The position numbers and the translations under genes are program-made. A stretch of 31,886 nucleotides of DNA from Phoronis australis (lineage: Eukaryota; Phoronida; Phoronidae). This document shows positions 1 through 9,990 of this stretch, in pieces; positions within the stretch are counted from its first letter, which is position 1; each line of letters opens with the position of its first letter. The notes below the pieces were generated by a model. It did no database searches. It was not told the DNA's origin and worked only from the letters and a program-made list of their open reading frames with translations. The stretch spans positions 541,979 to 573,864 of the forward strand of contig NMRA01000099.1 in the NCBI GenBank assembly GCA_002633005.1, read 5' to 3'.

Positions 1-96
1 CATTGGAAGAAATTTAGCGGACATTTTTCGTCAAAAAGTTTACCAGATAGTTTTCATCAAAACGGAGAAAAGAAAAATGGATTTGTGAAGACAGGA

Positions 97-318
97 TTAA
101 GTAGTAGGCCTACCAGAGCCTCTTAAAAAACACCCATCTTCGAAGTGACGTGAACAAATGTACAAGTTTTTTTTGGAAGAACAACTTCCATTCACGTCGA
201 CGCGAGAACATAACTTTTTCTCCCACAGCGGATTTTGGGGTCTCCATACACTATGGAAGCTAACGCCTCTGCATTTCGCCTGCGTAGCCGAACAACCGGC
301 CACACAGCAGCCGACCAT
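97..318 (-). CDS. THAP-type zinc-finger domain exon (5' coding exon, partial gene)
   Basis: The frame opens at an ATG and carries a THAP domain, the C2CH zinc-binding DNA-binding module of THAP proteins and P-element-type transposases. The zinc ligands would be C4, C9, C55 and H58, a C-x4-C...C-x2-H pattern. Family landmarks are the Met at the very start, F21-H22, a Pro-rich loop before W32, and the run YICSRHFEDGCF at residues 53-64. The domain is nearly complete at about 65 residues, but 73 residues is too short for a whole THAP protein. I take it as a first coding exon. A GTAGGC donor-like site lies in the codons after residue 69, so the last few residues are probably intron read-through. 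The rest of the gene would lie off the left edge. A host THAP protein and a domesticated or mobile transposase are both possible. Confidence 0.75.
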   Translation of the reverse strand: MVGCCVAGCSATQAKCRGVSFHSVWRPQNPLWEKKLCSRVDVNGSCSSKKNLYICSRHFEDGCFLRGSGRPTT

Positions 319-1934
319 GATTAGCAGACGACGTACTTGCCGGAAATTACACCAGATAATTTAGCCAGGTGTCGCCAGTGAATAATGACGTAAGGGCTTG
401 TGCGCAAGCTCACAGATTTCGTCCATTGAAAGTATACGGAGTTGGCGGTCCATGTACTATAGTCTATGATTAGATAGAGTTCTGAGTCTTCTACGGCGTC
501 GAAAAGTATATTGTATTATTTGGCTGGGCACGGCCAAGCAGACTACAACACAGCCTAACAGGTTCGGCCTATTAACACAGTGTAAGAGTTAAGTCTAGAG
601 TGTACTCACATAACGTCTGTACAGGAAGGCAGCAAACTCCAGAAGGCCCAACCCAATGAGTTATAATATAGAGACGACACGACCGTACTCGCAAGCCAGG
701 CAGCGCGTGGCACGCGGTCCGCCATATTGATGATGAACGCTGTGTAAACAAAAGCACGCTTTTCTTATGGAAGCCGGGGAATTTTTTAAGAATAAAATTT
801 GAAATTTTATATACTAACGAGGTTCTAAAATATTGGTAACATAAAGCAATGTAAACCTGAGACCCACGCATTGTTTAAACGGTCATATAAGCCATTGCAA
901 AGACAAAATTCCTAATGTTTTGGCTGAAATTCTCACGGAGGGCTGCTAGGGCCTGGGAGATTTTGCCGGCTCAGTCGAAAAGACAATCACTGAAATGTAT
1001 AAAATTTAGAAAATGGCATTATACAGTGATTAACCTTTTTTGTCGCTATAATTATATAGTACCTATTTTTTCAGTTCCGGTTGTTTATAAACCGACAAGA
1101 GGGTCAGTTGCCAAAGGGGCCGCTCTCCGACGAGCCATTACAACACTGCATTCCCAAAGTTTTTAATATGGGTCTAAAAATTCCTTGACCCGACGCCACT
1201 TGATTTATTCTAACAAAAAGATTTGAGGCATGCGTTCGTGTGAAACACTTGAATACAAAGTAGAAAAAAAATTAAAGAAACCCATGGAAATCTATGAGCA
1301 ATATGCGTGCATGTAAAGTCGTGTTATTGTATACAACAATTGATCAATGGAACTGTAGTTGTTTGTTTACATGTGCGTATTCGGAATTGAAGTCAGTTTT
1401 AGTTATAATAACTGATGTGTTAACATTAAGTATTTCAATGAAAAAAGAAGAAAGCACGACACCAAAAACACTCTGTACTGGTTGATAAGGCACACACATA
1501 TATATAGTGTATACATCGGTTACCCGCGTGTGCCTGTGAACACCACTGCTTGGGCGACCGAAACCGGAGGTTGACGTATCCATTTGCACAGACCCAATTT
1601 CCCGAAAGGTGATTGGAATTGTCTACTTCACGTTATACCAAGGAATAATAATTACATTAATATGCAGACGTTTTTCTCAAAAAATAAAACGCATGTAAGG
1701 GGTGCTGAGGTGTCTCAAGTAAAATTACTTCAGTGATATACGCTACTTTCTTTAATTATCTACTATAACCAGGAAGAGAGAACCACTTCTTGGTATTACT
1801 TATCCTAGTACCCAATTCATCTTAGCGAAGCGAACTAGTAATTTATACAGTTTGAAACGACATGATCTCACAGTTCAAAATATCGTAAAACAACATGACA
1901 CGCCGCGGAACTAGAGTTTTAAAAAGGCATTCGC
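319..1934. other. Non-coding stretch upstream of the THAP exon
   Basis: No recognisable gene. Around 718-735 the minus strand reads AATATGGCGGACC, close to the YY1/initiator-type ATGGCGG element found at TATA-less start sites. This would be a reasonable promoter position for the minus-strand THAP gene, with a 5' untranslated region of about 0.4 kb. That is inference only. Short frames here have no recognisable domains. Confidence 0.3.
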
Positions 1935-1991
1935 ATTATTACTTTTTACCAATTACTTTTTACCATTATTACTTTTTACTTTTTATTAATT
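1935..1991. repeat. Short AT-rich tandem repeat
   Basis: Three to four imperfect copies of a unit close to ATTACTTTTTACC run back to back, with one shorter variant. This is ordinary minisatellite-like low-complexity sequence. Confidence 0.7.
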
Positions 1992-2962
1992 TTTACGCCA
2001 CTCAATGTACCCCTTTTATGCGACCATGATGTAGGGAATCGCCGTTTTTTCTGTCAATAACAAGCACACTTCCACATTATTGGCCATCCGGAAAGAGAAG
2101 AACAAGAAAAATTCACACAAAAACAACACATTGAGATACTGTAACCATTTCAAACAATAAAGATTCGATTTATTTCAAAATATATTTATTTCCAAATATC
2201 ACCATCACGCAGTAAAATCACACCGTAACAGTAAAAGAGAAATGTTTAGCAGGTACAAAGTTACTGTACCGTACTGGTACCATACATGCACTGCACTTCA
2301 GCAAAAGTCAGGTTTCAATCAACTCTAAGTTAATCACTCAATTCAGTTGAATGCGGCATTTACTGGCCCACAATTATGTTACTAGCACATTTATATTGAC
2401 AACACCCCGCCACAAAATAAATAAAATGACAAAACTCAATGGTCGTAAACTCTACCTGCTCTGTCCTACATATCCAGGCATTAATCAGAAGATCACAAAT
2501 AGGACAGAATACAAAAATGATGATTTTCCTCGAGTAAGACAGTTGCAGATTTTAAAAGCTCACCAGGCTACAGAACATTTGTCCCATCTCTTGAAATCTG
2601 GAGAAACAACCCATCTAACGTCTCAATATAACCTTGTTGGGTGTAGCATTCTTGGTGTATCCCTTCCTTCGATCCTGTTCTATTCTTAGTAACGTGGCTA
2701 TATTAATAAATAGTCGTATTGGGGTCCACTCTGTAAAAAATGCACAACTATTAATCTTGTAGCCACTTTTTGTGTTTCTTCGTTGCTAGAAAACAACAGA
2801 TATCTTTATACTAGAAATCAAACTTTATTTTTTTATTTGTTATGTTTTCCTTTAATTCTGTGCTCAAGCATGCAATGATTTTCTTAGATGATTTTCAAAA
2901 AAATCATAGTTTGCATTTGATGATACTAACATAAAAGCTATGAGTATTTACTTGAAATCTCG
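1992..2962. other. AT-rich non-coding stretch
   Basis: Poly(A)-signal-like AATAAA/TTTATT strings occur on both strands between about 2150 and 2200. A 112-codon open frame at 2351-2689 (plus) has no domain, signal peptide or composition that I recognise, so I do not call it a gene. Confidence 0.3.
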
Positions 2963-3270
2963 TGTTGTTACCAATATTGGTTCCTACACTATACACACGC
3001 ATCTCCACTAATATGGTTCATCAGCAAGATGGCGGACCACTCCGCTCAACGAAAACCACGTGACTTCCAACTCTAGTTATATTGATCTCATTGGCCCAGC
3101 CGATCTTGTCACGTGGTCTTGACAGGTGACGAGTCACGTGATAGCAGAGTGACCTCTGCTGGACTCTTCTGGGTGTCAGGTGTCGCACCAGGCCAAGACC
3201 AACGTTATTTAACGAAAAGGACTTCACAACATAGGCGCCACAGCCGAGACTGACGTCGACATTTACTACA
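2963..3270 (-). mobile_element. Probable LTR of a retrotransposon (3' LTR, element on minus strand)
   Basis: The segment is about 308 bp and is bounded by the TG...CA rule with short inverted ends (TGTTGT at 2963, ACTACA at 3270). On the minus strand it is preceded directly by a purine run (3271-3284), as expected for the polypurine tract next to a 3' LTR. Inside are a CCAAT box on the minus strand (3090-3094), a TATA-like ATATAAC (about 3077-3083), a CRE-like TGACGTCG (3251-3258) and three CACGTG E-boxes (3057, 3110, 3135). No second LTR copy was found in the window, so the boundaries rest on sequence signatures only and no target-site duplication can be checked. Confidence 0.5.
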
Positions 3271-3284
3271 TTCCTCCCCTCCCT
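3271..3284 (-). other. Polypurine tract next to the LTR
   Basis: Read on the minus strand this is AGGGAGGGGAGGAA, directly followed by the LTR's TGTAGT. In LTR retrotransposons this position primes plus-strand DNA synthesis. It sets the element's orientation: internal sequence at higher coordinates, 3' LTR at lower coordinates. Confidence 0.5.
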
Positions 3285-4181
3285 AAAGAAAAGGAGTGGA
3301 GCCCTTATAGCAAATGGCGAACGTCAATCCCAACATCTAAACATAAACCCTTGACTAAGAAATCAGTAACAAGAACTTAAACCCTATAACTAAAATGATG
3401 TGGAATGACCCTAGTAAAGTACGAATTTCTGATTATGAATATTCTGAATAAATTTAAATATAACTATTCTCCCCCCTACCAAAAAAGACAAAAACTAAAG
3501 AGACACACAGTCATTGCATATATCCAACGGAGTAGTCGACCGTGACTAAAAAAAGAAAAAACAAACAAAAACATGCCCCACTAGCACAAGTACCAGGGAA
3601 CATGGAAATTCTGAACTATGCTATGACAACACTCTGATTGTTTGTGATGACCTGGTGAGAATATATATACATTTAAAAAAAACTAAGAAGGAACTGAACA
3701 ATGAAAAGCATACTGGCCATAAAATGAGTATTCATTATACTTTAGTAGTGATACACTGAGATATAAAATGACATAGTCTTACATAACATACATAGACTAT
3801 ATGGAAAACATAACTTGATATACAGAAATAGACTATATGGCACCAACCAATACATAATACTATAGAAAGTATAGTCTTGGATAATATAAATAGACTATAT
3901 ATATAGTATGGAAACATAACTTATAACAAAAATATATTATATAGTTTTAACGAATAAACACTACTATATAAAAATAATCGACCAGTATGTTACTTAATTA
4001 CTTATAAGTACTTAGAGGACACCACAATTCTCCTAGGACCAAGGGTAAGGCACAAACCAAGAGACCCTGATCAGCCTCAGACTTTACAATAACGGGCAAT
4101 TACACAAGGGACTAGGAGAAAACCTAAGGCATAAGTTATGACCCAGGCACACCAGGATGCTATACCACCTCTAACAATTTG
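3285..4181. other. AT-rich non-coding internal/3' region between TatD frame and LTR, with short repeats
   Basis: No coding signal. The motif TAGACTATAT occurs at 3793, 3829 and 3891, and inverted ATAGTCTT forms lie at about 3774 and 3871, each within repeated TGGAAA-ACATAAC context. This may be the 3' untranslated part of the element that ends at the LTR, or host DNA separating two unrelated insertions. Confidence 0.35.
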
Positions 4182-5060
4182 TTAGAGTTGGTAAAGCCGC
4201 CTGGCGTTCCTGGTGGAAGCAGCCAGGATGTCACCCAGCGAACGACGAGAACGCTGCACCACCTCCATAGCCACTTCCCCCAGGTATTGGGGCTTGCCCA
4301 ATGGCGAGGTGCGCTGAATCGGACTCCAGGAGGAGTCGATTCAGCGGAACCTCTTGTAGCCCGTTATTATTTTGGAACTTTAGGAACCGCTTTACATGTC
4401 CGACAAAGCCGAAATGGCAGTTTCTAAAGTACCCCAACCACCGGAGTACATCCTCGGGCGCACCTCCAAAACAATGGAGATACAAACCCAAGTCTGCACC
4501 ACAGTGGCGCTTCAGGTCAAAGACAAAGTCCTGGCCCTCCAAGACGTGTGGGTTGTCGGGGGACCACGAAGGTGGATCACCACGACTTTATTTTTGAGGC
4601 TGGGGAGCTGGCCCGAACCTCCGCAAAGATCCGCACCATCTCCTCCAAAGCCTCTTTTTGGATGGCCAAGTCCTCCCGGGCCTCCAGACCAACCTCACCT
4701 AAGCCAGCTACAAAAGGGCTCCTTTAGTAGCTGAGGGAGACGCTCTAGAACACCGGGATTCGTTGTTCTAACCCGTTTGGGGTGGATACCCACCACAGCC
4801 TTCCAGCCATGTGGAAAATGGGAAGCCTCGACGTACACCCAGTTTTCCATATCGCAGAAAGCTGCAATCCCACCGACCAACCGTAAAGACTTCTGAGAAG
4901 CCCGTGGCAGCTGGGCGGTGAGCATTTGGTCGATCGTCAGCATCCTAGTCTCAGTGAGATGACACTGAGCTAAGGATGCCGACAAGTGATCTAAATGGAA
5001 GTGGATATCTATAGCCAAATCAGGGACTGGTCTTGATTTGAACGGCGATGCCCCAGATGA
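4182..5060 (-). other. TatD-type metal-dependent DNase domain within the degraded frame
   Basis: This is the best preserved part of the larger frame. The order of motifs (HxH, GIHP, GE-GLE, VIH-RG, LHCFGG, LLESDS, T-NARRLY) matches the TatD amidohydrolase-like barrel from start to end. The usual LLETDSP acidic motif is LLESDSAHL here, and the usual GEIGLD is GEVGLE, a conservative change. At least four frame changes interrupt the domain, most of them near C, G or A runs. Stop is at 4182-4184. Confidence 0.75.
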
Positions 5061-6440
5061 ACGTCGACCCTTTAAGGGCCGGCCAGGTGGCTTGCGAGCC
5101 TTAGCCGCATACTTCGTCTGAGGGTACGGCGCACCAGCATCCCTCAACTCCTGTTTTGGTAGGGTGGCCTACTGCCTCCAATAAAGCAGACGGCCAGCCT
5201 GTTGGTAGAGGTTGTTCAGCCAAACACTCCCTTGCTGCTGTCTAGCAGCAAGTAAAAGTTCAGCAGAACCAGCTCCACCAGAAGAACTTGTGCTAGAGAT
5301 AGCCACCCCCGAAGATGTGGAGGCCAGTACTCCTTGTCCCATCACGCTACCCACCGAAGTAGATGGGGTCACGGAACTGGGTGGCACCTGACCCGGAAGT
5401 CCTGCGCCACCCGGCCACATGTCTCTGGGCAGCACGGGTAATACGTGCGGCCAAAGCCGTGGATCCAGGCGGATAGTACGTCAGCTGGCAACCTCGACAA
5501 TAACACCAGGACAACATACCAGTGGATGCAAGCTTCGGGGCTGTTGATCCTGGGATCAATCTCAAAGAGAGCCGAGTGAGGCCATCCCATGGCACTACAC
5601 ATGAACCCCATAGACATTAAGTCCATGACGTGCATGCATGGTCGCATAGAGGTTGCAGAGATCCAGAAGGTCCCTACACTCTCTTATCTCACGGTCGACC
5701 ACTAACCTGTAGAGCACCGACAAGGCTTCAAACCTTATTCGATGCAGCGCGAGGTCGGCTAAGGTAAACGCATTAGTTACCGTGAAGAGGGCCGGTAAAT
5801 GATGCGCATACGCATGACGACGTAAATTCTCGTCCTCTGTGTGGTCTCCGGGAACGTGGAAACCACAAAGAGGGCAAGAAAGGACCTCGCGTTGTCGTGG
5901 AGGAGCAGAAAAATCTCCGGACCAGCCTTAGGGCGGGGTGGAAGACTTCACTGGGCCCCCTTTGAAGATTTTTTGGTTTTTGGGATGTTTCCTCATCTTC
6001 CACCTCCATGGGTACAAAGGGTTGAGACTCCGTAGCCACAGGGGCGGATGACGGAGGATCATCCAAAATAGAATCATCCAGGTCCGCCTCTGAAGAGAAG
6101 GGCATGGAGGGTTCCTGAGGTACTGGAGCTTCTCCTTCCACAGAAGTCGATTGTCCACTACCCAAAGATGGCGTCGGCACCGGCATACCCTCGTCCTGGG
6201 GACGGGCACGACGGCGACGGTCGCTTCAACTGTTATCTGACTGGGGGCATTAGCATTGCCCCTGAAGACTGGCAGATCGGGGTTTTCCTTAAGCCGTACA
6301 TCTTGACAAGAGAACCTATAAATAAAAACATGTAATCATGATAAGTAAGACCGCCTAGCGGGCTTGCACAGAGGGCAATGATATTTGTCGATGGTAGCCG
6401 CTACCTCACTGTTGATTCCGACACAACTACCATGACACCA
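4182..6440 (-). pseudogene. Degraded PHD / C2H2 / TatD-type DNase reading frame (TATDN2-like)
   Basis: Read on the minus strand, several frames together give one protein architecture. First comes the second half of a PHD finger (6336-6440; HGSC then HCPLC, closely resembling the KDM7/PHF8-type PHD). Next is an acidic, Pro/Ser-rich linker (about 5930-6186), then a C2H2-like finger with CPLCGF and RRHAYAHH (about 5780-5880). A helical stretch containing EIDPRINSPEA (about 5550) and a Ser/Thr/Gly-rich linker (5169-5435) follow. Last is a TatD domain (4182-5060). TatD landmarks are DIHFHLDHLS (metal HxH), GIHP, GEVGLE (metal Glu), VVVIHLRG (His), LHCFGG (His), RLLLESD (acidic metal ligand) and the C-terminal TRNARRLYQL before the stop. 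TatD proteins are metal-dependent nucleases. All metal motifs survive, but in different frames, with shifts near 5930, 5615, 4715, 4585, 4560 and 4270. The PHD finger is cut by a LINE. It could be retroelement cargo or a TATDN2-like gene copy. Confidence 0.7.
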
Positions 6441-6976
6441 TTTTTTCAAGTGATATATATTTATTGAAGAATACACAGAACATACAAAGAAATAATAACA
6501 AACCCAGAAACCGCTAAGCATTATATCTGGGTTGTTAACAATTCATAAATGAAACTAATATACATAGAGGTATATACAATTAAGTAGTATCTAAAATAAG
6601 TATTCCAATACTTAGATATGCAATTACAGATATATAAAAACAAAATTATGTACAGATTCATGTAGGGAAATCAGATGCAACAATATTGATAAACTGTACA
6701 TAAAAATTTACTAACATTGCGTAGGAGGAATTCGTTGAGAACGAAGTCAAGGTTAGGACTACCATTCAATAATAATGTAACTCCAGAACGGATATTATTA
6801 CAAGAATTGAGAGCGTTAACAATTGATTGGTTTTCATTGAGTGCACGAAAGAGCGAGTCTCTCAGGTATTCGATGAGGGGACATTTGAAGAAAATATGAG
6901 GATAAGATTGATGGTCACCACATTTACAGTTTGGAGAGACATTACTAAAGTTGTGCCTGAACTTGTCATAGTTGAG
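6441..6976 (-). mobile_element. LINE (non-LTR retrotransposon) 3' end inserted into the PHD frame
   Basis: On the minus strand a reverse-transcriptase C-terminus is followed by a roughly 220-bp AT-rich 3' UTR, an AATAAA signal about 20 bases from the end, and a short A tail (6441-6446). The PHD codons resume immediately after the tail. The 5' part of the LINE lies beyond the single N at 6977, which is probably an assembly join. The insertion explains why only the second half of the PHD finger is visible. Confidence 0.65.
6671..6976 (-). pseudogene. LINE reverse-transcriptase C-terminal fragment with zinc-knuckle-like motif
   Basis: About 100 codons are open from the N at 6977 to a TGA at 6671-6673. 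The N-terminal part contains SPNCKCGDHQSYPHIFFKC, a C-x-C-G...H-x4-C pattern typical of the region after the RT domain in many LINE ORF2 proteins. The RLRD-like helix LIEYLRDSLF follows. No stops or shifts occur in the visible part, so the copy is young or well preserved, but its 5' end is missing because of the assembly gap. Confidence 0.65.
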
Positions 6977-6977
6977 G
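6977..6977. other. Single N, probable assembly join
   Basis: The N falls exactly where a LINE coding frame stops and a different dispersed repeat begins in mid-sequence. A collapsed gap is more likely than one ambiguous base. Confidence 0.6.
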
Positions 6978-7855
6978 NAAATGTTGAATTTATTAATTAA
7001 CCCCGGTAATTAAAAGTATACGGATGAAAAAAGATTTAAATGTGTGCAGTTTTAGTGTTGGGGGGGGGGGGCTCAAATTCAATTTCAAGTGTCAAATTCG
7101 GAACACGGCGCATTCGTAAGGGAACTATGGCTAAGTATAGGCTCTCCCGTGATATCCCAGGCGACCGGCAGTAGCGCTGCACACTTCGACTCCGTTTCTG
7201 TCGTCTGCTCCACTGTGCAATGAAGAAAATTTACTTCATTTTTTAAAGAAGATGGAACCTGAGTGACGATGAAAAAACAGAAGCTGCTGGTAAGATGTGA
7301 ATTTTAATCGAAGCCTTAGTGAATCACTCAGAAACTCGCAATTTATACTCTCTTTGTCAAACCTTATCTTAAAACGATTTCCAAAACAATCCCGTCATTA
7401 TTGCCAACACGAAAAACGGATTTGGTCTTTTGGGCATTTGAAGACTATTTTAAATACTACAAATTTGTTAAGAATTGATGGCACAAAATATAAAACGTGT
7501 AATAACCATTACAAAAAGAAGTAGGTTTCGCGCGCAAACGCTGTGGACCATAAACAAGTAGGTCTCTTAGTAGGACATTAGTAGTTAAATCGCGGTGGTG
7601 TAGTGGTAACGTACGCGCGCTCTATTCTCCAGGTCGTGAGTTCGAGTCATTGATACGTGCAGTTTTTCCTGTTTGACACGTTCTCCGTTTTTTTTTGCCT
7701 TTTTTTCTTGGATATTACTTCAGGAATCAAGGAAAATGCTTGATTTTTAGAGGTAAAAACAGAAAAATTTCCTGGGCGGGAGGGGCGCAAATGCTTACAG
7801 CCGGACAAAATGTTGGGCACCCCCTTGTGATATCCTAGATCCGCTACTGCATGGA
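6978..7855 (+). mobile_element. MITE/SINE-like dispersed repeat, copy 1 (5' end lost at the N)
   Basis: From 6978 to about 7640 this aligns closely by eye to 19270-19912. Its right end, CCTAGATCCGCTACTGCAT, is the inverse of the left end of copy 2 (GCATAGGCGGATTTAGG), so the complete element probably has terminal inverted repeats of about 14-18 bp. Inside lie a poly-G run (about 7062-7073) and a tRNA-like promoter segment (7590-7650). No protein-coding signal was found. Confidence 0.65.
7590..7665 (+). repeat. tRNA-like (A-box/B-box) segment inside the dispersed repeat
   Basis: TGGTGTAGTGGTAACG resembles a Pol III A-box/D-arm, and GAGTTCGAGTC about 30 bases later resembles a B-box/T-arm. The acceptor and anticodon stems do not pair well, so this is a tRNA-derived SINE-type promoter rather than a working tRNA. 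Copy 2 at about 19872 keeps the A-box but loses the B-box by truncation. Confidence 0.55.
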
Positions 7856-9547
7856 TACTACGTCTGGTTTTTCGTCGACAAGATACTCTATTAGAGTTTG
7901 CCGTTTACCTCTCGCCCCATTGAGGTTAGTAGTAGTAGTAGTAGTATCATTCACGTTAAAGGAGAATGCCACCCAAAAACAACCTATTTTGTATCAATTT
8001 AGATCGAGTAGTTCTACTCGATAACGGCAGATTCGGTTGCGTTACCTGACACCTGACGGCAGACGGAGGTGTTGAAATTATCCAATGACGTAATTGGTTT
8101 CACACGCAATCTGTTCAGCAGTTCACACTGGGTTAGTGGTGTTAGCTTATCGCTTGAATTCATCGTTTAACACCAATAAATGATCAAACTTCGATGTGAA
8201 ACCCTTAAAAATACACCGAGTTCTTATTAAAACGTGTTGTTTTATTTCGCTGCCGGATTTACTGGTATTTGGACATGACAATTGTTCGGCTGGAGTTTGG
8301 GGTCTGTTCGGAGATAAATTCGAAGTATTCTTCCGTGAAATACAGACAGGAGAACGTAGATCTGTGTTGTTTATACTTGTGATTTTTGAGTTCTAAATAC
8401 ACAAAACGCTTGTTATCCCGGCCAGTGGCTCGGAACCCGATCAGGCCCGTCACGGCCGCCGGGACTGGCCGGGGCACGAACATAAACCAGCTTGAGTTGG
8501 AAACTACTGAAAATCCAGTCACGAAGAGACTATATAATAGTGAGTCAAAGAAATAATGTGCACGTAATTATTTATATGAATTAGCCACGGAACTGAAAAT
8601 CTACTTACTTGTCGGGGGCCGCCAAAGTCGGGTTCCCCTTCCATAGACCGTCAGGGCAAAGGTTGTGCAGTAACAATGGTTTGAATAATGTATTTTTATT
8701 TCTAAATAAAGATTCCCCTAACATGTGACAATAGCATATAAAATCGAGTAATTGTTTCACAACAGCAAACACTGAATTAGCATGCGCTCAATTACCTTTG
8801 TTGCCGGCATCAAAAGCCGGTAACGCAGTGCCGGGTTTATTCATTGCTGGCTTCTCACTGAAAACATTTGCACTGACGAACACTCCAAGGCATTACAAAA
8901 TGTATCTAATTAGACAGGCTTTGTGTCAGTTTCATATAAGCATTGGTTAGGATCATTTTAGGATGAGAATAATTCATTTTGAAACAGAACGCACAATAAT
9001 AAACGTCTACATGGCAACTCGCCCGGCACCAATCCCGACTGGTCAAGAGCTCATCTGAAGAAGACTTCACGGGTCGGATCGTTAGGTTTCACAGCCTATC
9101 AGTTCGAACCAGAATACACTGATCAAGAAATACTAGAGAGTCGCCGTGAACATGCCTAGGCAACGGAACGTATGAATAGTTCTTTGGTAAGCCGTAATTC
9201 GTCAGAGAAATCACTCAATGCCGGCCACAGACACGGAGTTGTTTCACGGCCTCATGACTTGCATTAACAGCATACCTTTCATTCTTCACTACCGCGAGCC
9301 ACTTCCTAAGCACTTCGGGCTCTGGAGGAAGTCGAAAAACGATATAACCGCTTTCTTCGCAGCTTCATAGTTCGGACAAGCGGGAAACGACTGCACCGCA
9401 ATATAGCGGCATTCACTCAGTAGACGAACCACTGATCTCGCTGCGTCGCATCTCACCTTCCTCACAGGTTAACGCGACATCTCTCGGCAAGGTGAGGTCG
9501 ACCGTATAAGAGGCAATGTGGATATAGACCAATTCAACCTGGTTCCC
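7856..9547. other. Non-coding stretch with microsatellite and hairpins
   Basis: An AGT microsatellite lies at 7928-7947. A hairpin with a perfect 9-bp stem (ATCGAGTAG / CTACTCGAT, 2-base spacer) lies near 8002-8021. Perfect 10-bp inverted arms CCCGGCCAGT / ACTGGCCGGG (8417-8426, 8464-8473) flank a GC-rich loop. No reading frame here has a recognisable domain. Confidence 0.4.
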
Positions 9548-9588
9548 GGGCCTCACAAGCTGACGTCACGGATTGCTTGTGAAGGCCC
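9548..9588. repeat. Stem-loop with a CRE site in the loop
   Basis: Arms GGGCCTCACAAGC (9548-9560) and GCTTGTGAAGGCCC (9575-9588) pair over 13 bp with one bulged A. The 14-base loop contains TGACGTCA, a perfect CREB/ATF palindrome. Outer CCTGG/CCAGG bases could extend the stem across an internal loop. Confidence 0.6.
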
Positions 9589-9936
9589 AGGTACAGGGCA
9601 CTAGAACGATGGTTTTCATTGGCTGTCAGCTGGCAATTTTTTACCAGGAAGTTTGCTCTGCGCATGCTGACATCCGGTATTACGTTATCAGGTCGCTAGG
9701 TGTTGCGAGAGTAAAAGTTATTTTGCGACTGGATCGCGTTTGCGGTCGGGGGGAACTCTCTGGTGAGATAGCTGTTTATATTATTGTGATATTACCTATA
9801 AACTGTAGTAAAATCATGTAATTATCGATTCCTTACTAGGGAAATAAACCTGAATTAAAAATGGCTTCACTCTTTTCACTTGGAATTTTTTCAGTTTCAC
9901 TGTTTGAACGCTTTTTATGAATTGAACACGTCCCGG

Positions 9937-9990
9937 AATCCTGTATCCTCCCCTGCTGTAAGATTTTATAGCAGGGGATGATCCAGGATT
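9937..9990. repeat. Imperfect 54-bp palindrome
   Basis: The left half begins AATCCTGTATCCTCCCCTGC and the right half is its near-complement, ending GGATGATCCAGGATT, with about four mismatches over 27 bp. The right half runs on into a G-rich tract of the kind seen at the ends of the dispersed repeat at 19197. It may be two element termini meeting head to head. Confidence 0.6.

Noticed and set aside
4179-4734. Plus-strand frames of 82-112 codons
   Set aside because: They are shadows of the minus-strand TatD frame, which carries recognisable motifs.
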